From: a virus
DNA: 64,000 nt
Strand: one strand, 5' to 3'
Virus record (IMG/VR): IMGVR_UViG_3300008952_000013
Coordinates: 62,001 to 126,000 of that record
The notes under the pieces are model-generated. The model made no database searches and had not been told where the DNA came from. It worked only from the letters and a program-made list of their open reading frames with translations. This document shows, piece after piece, positions 21,101 to 29,300 of this stretch. Position 1 is the stretch's first letter, and every line of letters begins with the position of its first letter. A program made the translations under genes and the position numbers.

Positions 21101-23393
21101 AAGAACAGATGAACAGCAAGACTCTAACAATAGTGAATATATAGATCCATCTAATCCATCTGATATTAGTGTTATCCAGCATGTAGGTGTAATAGATACA
21201 GGAGTGTGGCAAGGAGATAGGATAGATGCAGCTTATTTAGATTTAACACCATTAAACATAGGAGAGGGTTTAAGACCAAGTTTTGATGGAGTCAATTTTA
21301 CTGATTACAGTACTGGTAATTTTGGTCTTTTCAATACAGGTCTGAACTTTGAATGGAATGAAAATCAAATTGATGCACCTATACATGTTAAAACACTGGA
21401 TGAGAATGCTGTTATTTTAGAAAGGTTAGTTGGGGATGAGCAAACACCTTCTAATATTCAAGCAGTTTCTTTAGTTTTTAGATCTTACAATAATGAAGAT
21501 CATATAGAGTCAATATCTTCTGGTGGAGACTATAGTTATGGTGAGTCTACAGAAAATGGAGCCATCACTGGTAGATCTAAAGGACTAAGATTAAGAAATA
21601 GTGGGGGAACTTCTAGCTTACAACTACTAGAAAATGGAAATATTGCATTTAATTTAGGAGAAGATCCATCAGTTGATGATGACTTCTATTTTTCTGGTTC
21701 CAAACTTAGAATTAACAATCCAAGTGCAGGTGATGTTAATTTATATGTTTCTAGTAGTCAGTCTGACCAAGAGATTTTTACTGTTTATGAGGAAAGTCTT
21801 GGTGAAAGCACAACCAACAAAGGAACTTGGAAATTTGGAAAAACTTCTAATAATAATTTTGGTATTTTTAGAGATTTAGATGATTATGATATTGCTTCTA
21901 CATTAATAGAAAATTATTCAGGAGCTAGATTAGTAATTATAGAAGATGATCCAAACAATGTTGGTTCTGGATGTCATTTAATTTTTAATAAGCATTCAGA
22001 AGTGGCAGAAAATTGGATCTCTACTGCATCTAAAAGATATTCAGCTATAGAATTAGGTAATGGATTTACCATTTACAATGAAGATAACAATGGTTCTAAA
22101 TTTGGATTGGTTAGAGGTGCTTATTTTGGTATAAACGAAGAGGATTACCCCACCTGGAACTCTACTCAGACTTTTAATTCTGAAAGATTAGAGTTTAATG
22201 ATGGAATTAAGTTTTTTGTTGCATCTACAAGCCTTGTTGACGAAGCAATTAATTATGATCAACAAATGACTATTACTGATAGAGGTGTGGGTATATTTAC
22301 ACTTGAACCTGGATTAATTGGTGGTGATTCATCAAAACCAATTAGATTAGATGTTACTGGTAATTTAAGAGTTACTGGTGGTTTATATAAGGGATCACTT
22401 GGGAGTGAAGTAAGATTACCTTTTGATGCTTGGACACCAGTAAATGACAATAATGATGATGACATTTACCATTCTGTAGGTCAAGTTGCAATTGGAACTT
22501 CTACTACTCTTAATACAACTCTATCAGTTAAAAATACTGATCAAACTTTCTCTCCATTTCAAGTTAAAGGCGCATCTAATATAAATGCTCCTAATGGACT
22601 ACCAGTTATAACAGTTACTGACGATCCTATTTATACAACAGTAGATGAAGGTTTACCTAATCCACAATATGCTTTATATGAAGAGCAACTTGCAATTAGT
22701 ACTGCAGCAGCAGAAGCTTGGTTAGAAGAAAATAATTTAACTGAACCACCAAATCAATTTTTACCTGGAGCAACTACACAATATAATCTTCACGATGTGA
22801 CTGATGTCATCCCTGGATTTTCAGAAGATGATCCTTTAATAGATGTAGTTGGTGGTAGAGTAGGGATTAATGTTGCTAACCCATTGTTCCCACTAGAAGT
22901 TAGAGGAACAGTTTATATTGATGGAAATCTTTCTGTATCTGGTGGAATTAATGGTCAAGATTTTGGTGATTTTAGTTGGGATAATTCTGGACTTAGTTTA
23001 AATGATGCACAGTTAATTACAGTTGTTATAAATCCAGAGACAGGAGCACAAGAAACAAATCTTTCTGCTAATACAAAAAGATTTGTAATTGATCATCCAA
23101 CTAAAAAAGGAAAAAAATTACAGCATGGAAGCCTTGAAGGGTCTGAATATGGAGTTTATTCTAGAGGAAAAAGTAAAGAAAAGATAATTTTATTGCCAGA
23201 ATATTGGACAAAGCTAATTGATGATGATACAATTACAATTCAATTGACTCCAATAGGAAAGTTTCAACAGTTGTGGGTTGAAAAAATTGAGAGCAATATG
23301 ATTTTTGTGGGTTCTGATCAAGAAGAAGTACACTATTATTTCTTCATAAATGCTGAAAGAAAAGATGTCAGTAAATTAGAGGTAGAAATTTAA
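6165..23393 (+). CDS. Giant modular tail fibre protein, 5742 residues
   Basis: One unbroken frame of 17.2 kb. The start is set by GGAG at 6155-6158, six bases before the ATG. The N-terminus has a fibre lead-in (FGLNTETPLAHLHIVG, residues about 32-47). The body is built from recurring phage-fibre modules. Six copies of a W-x-G-[DE]-x-I-x(3)-Y module start near 11565, 13215, 14070, 17173, 20927 and 21203, often followed by an NQDLKTT-type segment. Three copies of a KVSGTAIQL module lie near 9420, 11262 and 12214. One LVVQGDGSQVELEV...DDSRVMFG module lies near 12690, and an RLDNPHNVT segment, common in tail fibres, near 21008. Aromatic-rich insertions (about 13430-16980 and 19400-20800) match nothing I know and may be receptor-binding or glycan-active. 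The C-terminus (from residue about 5638) carries KRFVIDHPTKKG, then LEGSEYGVYSRG, then LTPIGKFQQLWV, a beta domain seen at the ends of other phage fibres. It has no S74 chaperone. Fibre role is well supported; target unknown. Confidence 0.85.
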   Translation: MATLGTLSRSGYIKKSQQTYSIKGAPEDEKNFGLNTETPLAHLHIVGWGTTEVGSNGEKGGSIKLSYDDPSKIDSELPLDNISHLDIWVKDDNSQYITASKELHIQSDLGDIYIEPDLDVFIGNQDLTSYIEMRGRVFVDGGLTVRGVIDYHSRSDLAVEDASIFLNTPLYFFNTIDELEDMAEDATNVGGEDQAIARHEPSAEGLNGSGLKLIYGYAESENDYDPANGSKIALDDATDLETYDADALAYYHEHSGLYKPATKDFVYNSNGNGNGHWESNIPIKATELKVGESEVSIDDFISSIDTESETLDTSLVTASGIDTFVSDSIAHLFSHTIYSGNGIGDAKAKLSLSEDGSDSSFLFEIDDTDVFKITSDNNIKILQGYNLSFTENGHTVFDIKNPDASSWSSLTEGFSTNVLVTHYAVDSFVKQHVSDELAAFDMSFIISDDDVAKVETIGSTDPSINFIISDIGVINVDSNGLRIPSDITDDFDTWMTDLKEGDEPTEKYTGSNFSLNPGVEIRAIKRNSTQEEDAFNYLDIVDWDLEEDDVLLTQSAIKYKIGDITHQIVSQDTKAIVINENLDLSVEEKISIVYKTHEIAKFSNAGLEILSLGELDGLGVRTPVLYLGSGSTGATEIRNASNIDWENPSASALVTQEVLKDFVDSTVGNVTTVGTDGQSLAFEEDETIFYSDDNEVLYLSSNAVVLDRANDSEVEGNIFVEGLSFSDYLNDQGEVSDSHHIIRGVFTAQTFDDQVVGDWYDTNTDEQLPTQLSVKGFVTSVLTSTLLDYPQNQIYEVWSDQTTRSSITVRGDTESEDDPIINFTLDDTAGRLPDAVMTSSYFLLDLGLKLGRKVDDSPTDPTAQYLQDNKDSWSDDDSKSVSIATQNSIDLWIQDQLDGLDFTSIRTADSDGISRIASGNELARLEILDKNVALQTGFDSRKTFSFRTDDLQSVPHQVLIIDEDGISFFYTGTGDNPIWHGIPIRGFTNDPEDINIAQSNVPGSLELITPYAIKEFSNTYSKTSIGSERIDNVGFAKDDPLSGQVLVYSETSGNWENKSFASTTSTQIIVEDGTLDLFIKEEQIKNNHIAPDAEIEDSKLELISSANKVSASAFPIDTDTGLSTVLIGEGDDRFIEGEVLYELSLDNTQMAGYGLQFKSAEKELEVITDYTKSNYTSLPGAGSDLWWNNISRLTTTLSASSFLVHKDDGVGENVNQDGHSYGGNIYLPHRELNEPFRSSAYNDNGDQYYYDNDPFGQIRVLKPSPEFDYSDYIYRKKQALEGSEHPWGQKYDRNNNSLLDITEEGYLFDNSEPFQITKDYVDEDFIDQKLTFDTTLGVNRIAVTELSFYTAAGNVDSYDDITYLGTQAGGWSTVNGIKTGVTDEAQINMENPSQFLLASESAIVNLITDQMNVANEIFEQRDAKIFRDDESFYQYTIEESKAMLSPLSDGDLLMFREGLEKDVLGAVTTLSPGKWVNYKVAEDSHIIFDVDENPDAYYLLEYAQWLEDRRDPLGYWTYGFEDPNYTTEYQNWINTGSDGNPPERWWVENKWVQQAEDPSTGISWPVEQITENLYPNLTSSERRQISDDSYENRQYFQEENPSELRSPYFTSEEYLDLFYTAAGGAQFTFYLDSSNAPSEVSFPIGVLSKGSTITPTEITYVNLETGVITGSYDYRQYVFPNPGIHLNLRDLSITNDAIAVNAEIADYKLADISTPDKVLGTAVQLHPYTALENYIIEEALSPGSSLAQAGYSYEEGGLNSVGLRIKSSFAGQGLEMTEDNIMNISASLAHVTELGTLTIGNWQADPIEMEFIEDIDQSLLSSSTPSFAGIRLGSVAGGYHTISKFDDDGQLGGQVDENHLGDGFLPTQKAVRLFFDQRSDQDLKTTDSVTFTGLQIDVSSPVEIKHIFDDMSLTDEGNTGYLSESLATQGSIKAYVDLKSGDAADAVILSGLQDTSIQAPVVGQMLMYQELALGLGENNPKRWVNINIGTDNSDIEVDETNSFILRSNAVSNINIVPGAGISDSKLEQITTPGKVSGTAIQLSTFSSLTTRLEEGGALEISHNLVGTQTVTGLDFWHIDEDGNEELVSQGSGASLDLPRQEIRLNTESIEWQGNKFKLSHMDATFTNQALRTQDEVGFQSVDASSISVTNNMTIGGTLEVGDELTVDSDVTITGDLVVQGDGSQVELEVTHLFVDDSRVMFGTDPTEGPNNGVGFYGLYGGSSAQSEVSTVGLVYGESIYATNGNHGDIFYLFDTNNDIGVAPSWNLNLIANNLSTITSNRATLSANIIGNILTEVQEFNEINPSDGNDIDINELRVTSISTGVDPRITIAPKASGIALVVGNQLARYEGTWSGELIQREYLEGMSEDSVAEFKKLVLDHQEGGVYDSSFQLRGVEINEISKSGIWNSHESTQFGYGNDITTVTSSVPLDIEELAEFVHLHLRETGSFYYTDYANIGSSDDFSDGDIKQHEYLSGSDPVNLDDELVTKGMLVEFLNNISINNLVDVVTHEKHIDYNQISSTNYTSNIRWRALNNAEPFTLNEFNVGGGDFDAKIKSDDNYSDDRVESFGSVLFYVNVDQHERYDTNNEQGDMYPKFDYKDNIKHTHPTFFGNLNKKYNDSGAWIPRRIEDMVWKGSWQGDPISNDYIGGINQDLLTSSSVVFHELELSTAGGFSPSLTLPSTKSVNDKAVINKINDDVIELGSNLTIDTSTGGYVEDNYLVTESVLRTYVHETLTEGSELKVEAMGDVQFDLDHIDNFKLWVRYLNQGEIHTEQHRTYPPTHNAYLYANFIVSRGSIPVFFKEQDVDFDHELTTPSLGGLNPTIRSILFSSNSQINFSLPQNVVQYYGKTLSSGIPNDPTGFVSGNRAITANYSSAPPINVDYTDDHNYASGSWDFVPVDEDIERFNSLHNSIFPKTISDIRDHLGNVDDGNGGWIDGSDGSIEIVLRVVDLDKDLSGEPSVQDFISDDEAQFVVKFNSLADWWNRLISVEASEYAGEQPGDVFQVDGYESFRWKLQRSIEGYLDSLLEDPSLTIDNQSSLNQQRDIRANDKDLLLFDYDLVSTATGEQGTWTTSTDLSIDTLKLYDWENTRTEVVPSGDEFINIDTGRTYSSDYVKSENIVIDGANVSLHLGENAYFYTVQDLPSYLLEEDEITTISKVSRTIERYNNNDKTLVTEKAIFDHIRESLNTLELKDINIKYDVFSILNNYTHPNNNLSDNNLSYWELDHVDFQNDTVKERPKFTMMEVKSEWDSHVGNTNIKLPVGHQTNGVDASSSTNEYHSLQDWQKYEFNVYTQLTARVDDFYISVLQNSWSSRYSWRSHYTGYSKGMPGYDWSDSSSFSDIEAYMHGENDDNPGVISFNYLPQSINIKDKDLSPLSPVYSYRYNYGNSAYPDYRRLGGISLDHIGFLDKYAQKAYVDQSNLDDNNNIQWNQDDPDGNDDDWKGLFSSSLLRLGEDLELHNSFLEVDTKEYDDNTYARYNKFRRSHDVLKVDVHSLVSPTSSRITQGYYGHSDDQFLYDDASTYRVSDGSGGYDYDVDSFESGLEVVSYKYSPYIYHYSGSGNSYRRRIGDSNSPGDSLGDDGVGSADFIRTSPNQQHHPLVTFNSIEVKNDLILGSQENTDYADYIAASDQAQWLIDNGLTEPPEPTVPLLGLSSSGVLTAQEYRGVWRGDPLKQEDLDDSFLDQDLTTVSSPNFLKIGVGPLWNQASTNWANWSYLSEFGIVAQGGILVRKDVDAGTDNALVVTEGLKIKDMTSGYGLTSNGGNVLGGENILNPEGFSDAVSLPYTIEYNDEDTGELITENHTFSEIIPTINYITNNPDFFNVFNPNSNTFKDTESLATVYAIKSYIEAKTGISPNLSALGDTYFVDLMEVTSSGDALWFPLFNKDKIVGGSEGVGKWVNRKFGGDIILSDPHFALEGGLEPKTAEFKIVNIDDGIVPINEGASGLEDVNGLRIKTDIAGEGLLVDASSSSTSTPEEYANFLALGTPNYMTVRVVEVPAGMIRATGEYGDPVTDFATGNGSSSDYEFVSGNEQWWYLSSYGFLPDALKESNTGGFSVGDVITIHTTDSNFNFSSTEYITLLEYFREAFQAHFGDQTSNDFILNFNSSGLIWEGRGFTLSDVRSGLEDGDQWVDQDLKTTDDVEFKSIVIDTQTSVNTLTISDGNITLETYHDPIGIGNDYHNFIDLNVDGDGYIKSNGLQIYETRTHQQQQNSSATITKEGALTALSISSDSITTDELAAREIQSDGNLSIGKDFKVGSNVNITSYYEEDPITDSYTNLVNFESSSGLNLRDFYYVNTDAQGDLTIRRQDRELLEAPFIDESLTGDQLLEEEKKHENLLAEAGHTVLDTKSLIVNTSLIKLSSRNITIDGEAPFGNIANDNHDIGFYANYRDASSEVDKITGLFRQHSDGLNEGEAGRRKGEYYLFDVPRFVRGYRKTRKYTERYKAYQTLVEYISISSNYHADSNPKGQSEGYYVNHFHSMFKHQHIEGDGQYEPNPYWYPEILFDYTTRALYTPSTDPSSEGFDDTSGISWFVGEWTQSGNSTQYHVDLPTIKDYNDGMVYAGTASPYGSHQAENTSLKDYFDGLLSWKDAYDHNSTLSPIEVGGVVDSSHPDWMVPGSEGINAIYEYDESHSLSEKDSDKAWFGYVLEDMPGELEYEAYNDPYDPAPLSGYDLTDIGNPDNTQSGTQTASETPAPNSYSEFDNFNEILGKEIYTAFVGDYGVGSHIYKWYRKSGEDMAPPQEYEYIDTPEGRQYSYEVNSTVSIEMAYLDRLEDVEDVTGYWDTPYRRVDGKDIIKFTTEFGNFLNTPKVQYRYSPTEDYPFEIITGSPHFYIYQEPDYTDHDLVGKYRYLWLVKGEGDQADRVTTLTPEEFSEIYGGNVNSIVPLLREFTDDKYNPRDFQLAKLNAVLSEDSKWKGQKIEFEYIDEELTSKIQEADTHRGRLDNPHNVTSNQIQDFDDNVSELLNVFTGDIRTDEQQDSNNSEYIDPSNPSDISVIQHVGVIDTGVWQGDRIDAAYLDLTPLNIGEGLRPSFDGVNFTDYSTGNFGLFNTGLNFEWNENQIDAPIHVKTLDENAVILERLVGDEQTPSNIQAVSLVFRSYNNEDHIESISSGGDYSYGESTENGAITGRSKGLRLRNSGGTSSLQLLENGNIAFNLGEDPSVDDDFYFSGSKLRINNPSAGDVNLYVSSSQSDQEIFTVYEESLGESTTNKGTWKFGKTSNNNFGIFRDLDDYDIASTLIENYSGARLVIIEDDPNNVGSGCHLIFNKHSEVAENWISTASKRYSAIELGNGFTIYNEDNNGSKFGLVRGAYFGINEEDYPTWNSTQTFNSERLEFNDGIKFFVASTSLVDEAINYDQQMTITDRGVGIFTLEPGLIGGDSSKPIRLDVTGNLRVTGGLYKGSLGSEVRLPFDAWTPVNDNNDDDIYHSVGQVAIGTSTTLNTTLSVKNTDQTFSPFQVKGASNINAPNGLPVITVTDDPIYTTVDEGLPNPQYALYEEQLAISTAAAEAWLEENNLTEPPNQFLPGATTQYNLHDVTDVIPGFSEDDPLIDVVGGRVGINVANPLFPLEVRGTVYIDGNLSVSGGINGQDFGDFSWDNSGLSLNDAQLITVVINPETGAQETNLSANTKRFVIDHPTKKGKKLQHGSLEGSEYGVYSRGKSKEKIILLPEYWTKLIDDDTITIQLTPIGKFQQLWVEKIESNMIFVGSDQEEVHYYFFINAERKDVSKLEVEI

Positions 23394-23394
23394 A

Positions 23395-26300
23395 ATGGCT
23401 AAAGACATTGTAATACAACCTTTATTAGGAAAAATTGATTTTCAAGATGACGTTGGTGGTAGTTATGCTACTAATAGCAATTTTTTAATTGCTGATGATG
23501 GAACCACTACTCTAAGTCTGAATAAAAATAATGGTGGGGCAATTCCAACTATTGATTCTGTGGCTAATGTTGCCTTAGATATTGATGGTTCTCTTGCTAT
23601 TACAGATAAATTCATTCAAAATGGAGTTCATCGACCTTATGACAGTGCTTTCTTTGGTGTTTTAAGAGAAGAAGGAAGTAATGGTGATAAAAGAGCATAC
23701 TATGAAGGTGGTATGTTGGGCGTTGGTGACTTTTCTTCAAGTGCACCCATTGCAGCTTTAGATGTAATTGGGTCGATTCATGCTTCTGGTGACATTACAA
23801 GTGTTAATGTTAATTTCACTGGAGAGCTACAAGACAATGGTACTAAAGTTGAGTTAGAAAAACTAGACTTTTTTGATAAACCCTCAGATACAGTTACTAC
23901 AACCCACAACCTACAAGCTGCTGACATCACAGCTACAGGTGCAGTAATTGTTCAAGGTAATTTGACTGTTGAAGGCACTACTACCACAATAGAGTCTTCC
24001 ACCCTAGCCATTGATGATAAAAACATCGTACTTGGTAGATCTGATGATTCAACTAATGATGCATCAGCACAAGGTGGTGGTCTTACATTAAGTAATGACG
24101 CAAATGGCGATAAGACTATTGCATGGTCTGCTACAGGTTCAAATCACATTTCAGCTTGGGAATTTAGTGAAACAGTTGTAGTAGCTGGTGATGTAGATTT
24201 TACAGGTGCATTAAAGAAAAATGGTGTAGCCATTGATTTTGCTTCAGAATCAGGAGTTATTTGGTCTGAAATTCCTGGTGAAGCTATTGACTTAACTAGT
24301 GCTACACAAACTGCTTATGGGTCAAGTGGTCAGTTAGAGTTAAATTCTACTCAAATAAAAAGTGGAACATCTGCAACTGATAATATTTCAGATCTTGCCA
24401 ATATTACAATTAGTGGTGATTTTGAGATTACTCTTACTCCAAATGTAGCAGAGACTATGGGTAGTTCTGCTGCAGTTAATTTTCTATTTGTGTCTGAATC
24501 ACTTGGTGTTCCAACCAGTGGTGGTGGTGGTGTATATCCCAATTTTGGTACATTAGTACATATTGGACATTATCCAAGTGAAAACAGATCTAGGATCTAT
24601 AACTTAGCTACTGAAAATTGGCCTGTTAACTCCTTAAGTTATCGTATTATTTATACATCAAGTAGTAGGGTTTTGGTTGTTTTAGATGATGGTGGAAATT
24701 TAATAATACAGACCACAATGCCTGGAACAGGTGGAATTTTATTTGGTGTTCAGGGTTATAATGTAGATCAACACACCAATGGCTTAGTAGCTACTTATTC
24801 AGGGTTTATTGGTGCTGCATCAATTGATACAGCTACATACACAGGTGATGTTTCAACCACTGGTAACATTAAACTAGGTGGAGATTTATTAAATTCAGCA
24901 ACTGGTGGAAATTATGTTGATGAAAGAATCAATGTAAAAAATGATGGTTCTGACGCTTATTTAGCTGGAAAACTATCTATAGGTAGTTCTGCTAATGCTA
25001 CCAATAATGATAATTATGACTTAAGTGTTCTTGGTTCGTTGAATTATGGAACTCTCCACGCAGATGGAAATCAAATTGATTATGGTACTGATTTTGGTCA
25101 GTGGAGTCTTAGTGGGTCTAGCTTAACTACTGCATCTGGTAATAATTTAGGTCTTGGTGGTGCTGCCAATGCATCTTATAAATTAAAAGTAACTGGAGAT
25201 TCTCATGTTACTGGCAGTTTATATTATGGTGCTTCAGCAACTCTCATAGAAGATTTTATAGTTACTAGTAAAACATCAGCTATTAACTATTTAATTAAAG
25301 ATGGTAGTGATAATTTAAGTTATAGTGATGGTGATTTAACTATAGATAGCACCATTAGTGCAGATACAGTTACAGCATCCAATATAGATTTCACTAGTAG
25401 TTTACAAAAAAATGGTTCTGCTTTAACCCTAAAATCAGGTGACTTTGGCGTTTGGGAATCTGCTGGAGCTAGTGTTTCTTTACCAGTTCCTGCTACTCAA
25501 GGAATAGATATTTCTTCTTTCATTACATCTGCTGGTAACACTAAAGTTTTTGGAGTAACCAATAGTGGTTTTTATTTTCTTGCTAACGATAATCTGTATT
25601 TATATAACTTCTCTACAGGAAGTGTCAGTACTATTCAACAAAACTTAGAGAATACTATTGATGGTGATGGTGCGACTACTACTTATGGTGTAAATACTCA
25701 TGAATCCATAATAAAAACTGTTTCTTCAGGTGATGAATATTTTGCATGGTCAAATCGTCAGACTAGTAAATTTTATGTTTACAACATAACAAATGGTTTT
25801 ACTCAACTTAATGACAGCACTGTTAATTTTTCATCATTGGGTTTAACTAACGATGTACATATTAAGCAATTGATTCCAGATCCTTCTGGAACTGAATGGA
25901 ATGATTTTGCTCTACACAGTTATAGTGAAGATGCTATTAAACACGCTAATAAAAAGTGGACAATAAACTATAGCACTGATCTTATAGACGATCTTATAGG
26001 TCTTGATTCTACTGGTAGGTTGTTTTACTCTACTAGCAGTGGTTCTTTAGCTTATGTAGATGTCAGCAGCTTAAGTAATGATCAAGTTGTTAATTTAGAT
26101 GACTTAAGTCCAGTTACAGTTACTACTCTATTTAGTTCCTATACAGATAGTAATGGCAGGTTCCAAATCACATCTCAGATAATAGAGTCTTCTGGTAGTC
26201 CACAAACTATTTTAACTGACACTTCTGATAATTTTTGTCATCTCTATGATTTGTTGACAGGGGATGTGGTTACTGATCTTATAGATGGTATTTTTGATGT

Positions 26301-29300
26301 GGGTAATGGACTTGAACCTATAGGTGGAAGTAATTATTCGTTTGTAGCTTATAACCCTTCAAATGATGAAACAGCTTGGATGGGCAATAGTAAACATGTC
26401 TATACAACAGGGGCAATTATTGGTGGACAGGTTATTCATAGTCAAGCTTCTGTTGCTATTGGAAAAACAGCACCAGATTATGCTCTAGATGTTGTTGGAG
26501 ATATTAACATAGAGGGTGGAAAGCTTTATCAAGATGGTGCAGAAGTTGTTACTGGTACATTGGCTACTATTAACTTCTTGCAAATGATAGGTGATGAAGC
26601 TGCCAGTACAGAATTTTTATATACAGATGCACCTTTCCAAATTGGTCAAAGAGATGCTTCATCTTCTCATGCCACTTCAGCTACTTTTACATCAGGTGTT
26701 CTTCTTGAAGTTGATGGTCACATTGAAGCAGCTAATAATATTTTAGCAGCAGGAGCAATTTTTACTAATTCCATCACTACTGGTGGATTAGATACTGGAT
26801 CTGGAAATATTGTTACTACAGGTCAAGTTGCGATAGGTGATGGTGCGACTACAGGAACATATGGTCTAGAAATTCAAGATGGATTGAACGTTAAAGGTGG
26901 ATTCTACAACAATGGTGGAAGTGCCTTAAAAGTTGAAGCACTAGATTTTTGGGTAAATAGTGGTGACAATAGTGAAAAACTATCAACTAGATCAGCTACT
27001 GATAACATTACTAAAGTAGGTATTGGTGTAGCAGATCCAACTAGTGCTTTAGAAGTATCTGGAGACATCAATATCGTAAGTGGTAGTCTTCTAATTGATG
27101 GCACAGCATTAGTAGTAGATCCTTATTTCAATGTTAACGAAGATGGTCATCTAACCCTGCTTGCCAAAGATAATGGTGAAGATCCAAATACAGGTAGATC
27201 ATTAAGTGTTGGTTCTACAGATACTAATAGTGTTCCAAGTGCAACATTAGATGTTACAGGAGATATATTGGCTTCTGGAGACATTACATTTAATGGAAAC
27301 TTAAAAAATGGCAATAATACTCTGACAATTGCAGCCCTGGATTATTGGACTGAAGGTTCAGGAAATCTAACTAGAGGATCTGGTGATGTAATTATCTCTA
27401 GTGGAGATTTAAGTGTTAGTGGAAATGTTGATATTGGAGCAGGGGGTCAATTCTTAAGAGATGGAACGCCTATTGACTTCAACGCAGAGGGTGGATCTTT
27501 ATGGACTTTAGGAACTAATAATGACCTTACTTCTGGAGCTAGTAAAGTAGGTATAGGAACAGGTTCTACCACACCACTATCAGAACAACTAGAGGTTGAT
27601 GGAAACATTAAGTTCACAGGTGACCTCAAGCAAGTTGTTGATGGTGTTACCACCACAGTAGATTTACTTAATGTTTGGTCTTCAAGTGGTGAGACATTTA
27701 CATATAATCTATTAACTGGAGATAATTCTACTGTTTTTGAAGCATATTCATCTGCAACTGATCCAAGTTATTCTGCGAATGTAATCACTCACAGTGGCAC
27801 ACTTCAGATTCAAAGTATTCTTCCAGTAACAGAGATGAGCCTAGATTATAGAGTTACTCAATCTATTCAAGGAACCCATCTAGGTTATAAATGGCGTGTT
27901 AATGTTATTGAGAATGGTGTGGTAGATGCTCAAAATTCTTTTTATTTAAATATTTCATCGCACACAGTTAGTCCTGAAATATTTACACGATTAGACTTTG
28001 TCTCAACAGTAAATGGTGTAGGTGGTTATTCAGAACATCCTGGCTCTTCTCCATACCTAAATGACTCTGCAGTTTTTAATTATGATGGTGCAGGTAATTT
28101 CACATTTGGTAAGTCATCTTCCCAAGTAACAAAATCTATACCAGAATGGGCAGGAAAAACACTGCAGATTATATTCGATGGTTCATCAAATCTTTCATCA
28201 GGTGGTGTTAATTGTGGTGCAAAACAACTTACTTTTGATAGTGGAACGTTAGTTGTTACAACAGGAGCTTTAACAGCTACTTTTGAAGGTTCTGTCTCAG
28301 CAGAAGGTGGACTAACTATAGGTGGAGACATCTCAGGTGCTGGCATAACAGGAACTGGTTTAACTCTAGGTGCTGGAAACATTACTACTACTGGAACTAT
28401 TGGATCAGGAGCAATCACCAGTTCAGGTTTATTATCAGGTGTTGGAGCAGAATTGGGTGGTGGTAACATCACTAATGCTGGAACTATTAGTTCAGGACAA
28501 ATCACTAGCACAGGATCACTATCAGGAACTAGTTTATCATTAGCTGATGGTGGTATTACTAATACTGGTGCAATTATTGGAGCTACTACCATAGTGGCAT
28601 CTAGTTCAATTGAAGGTGGTAGTTTAGACATATCTGGTGTAGCAGAAGTTGGATCATTAACTACTACAGGTTCAATTGCAGGTGGTGCTCTTTCTGGTAC
28701 TGGATTAACCCTAACTAATGGAAACATTTCAGATGTCACAAATATCACAGCAGGTGGGTTTGTAAAAGCAACTGGTGCTCTAGAAGGGGCTACTTTAGCA
28801 CTAACTAATGCAAGTATTGTTTCTGATGGAAGTATTACAGCTACTAGTCTAGATCTAAATGATGGTGGAATAGTTGATGCTGGAGCCATAAGTGGTTCAA
28901 GCCTTGCTTTAGGATCTGGATCTATTGGTAGTGGTGCAATAACTAGTACTGGAACAGTTCAAGGAACCAGTTTAGTAGCATCTGCTGGTGGAGTACAGGC
29001 TACTGGAAATATTATTTCATCTGCTGGTAACGTAGAAGGTGTAGATGTCACAGCTAGTGGAACTCTTGGTGGGTCTATTCTTAATGTAGATACCATTAAT
29101 CTATCAGGTGCATTTAGTCAAAATAATCAAGTAATTGACTTCACTCATGTGTGGAATACAGAGATTGTAGATGCTGCTGGAGCAAGTGGTGGTGTTCAGT
29201 CTGAAAGTTTTGATTTGGATGAGCACTTTATTGACATAGAAGAGCCAAACCACATGGGTGTCATTAAATATGGTGAAAGTACAACCACCTATGTCCAAAG

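Noticed and set aside
28080-28889. A 269-codon open frame on the minus strand
   Set aside because: It is the antisense of the beta-ladder repeats. Its Pro/Val/Ala-rich product is what the complement of GT-rich repeat codons gives, and it has no ribosome site. The same holds for the other minus-strand frames, for example 3446-3826, 4520-4981, 32601-33083 and 47298-47963.
28300-29130. Regularly spaced short repeats that could be mistaken for a CRISPR array
   Set aside because: The units keep the reading frame, vary in sequence and length, and encode a continuous beta ladder; there are no identical repeats with unrelated spacers.
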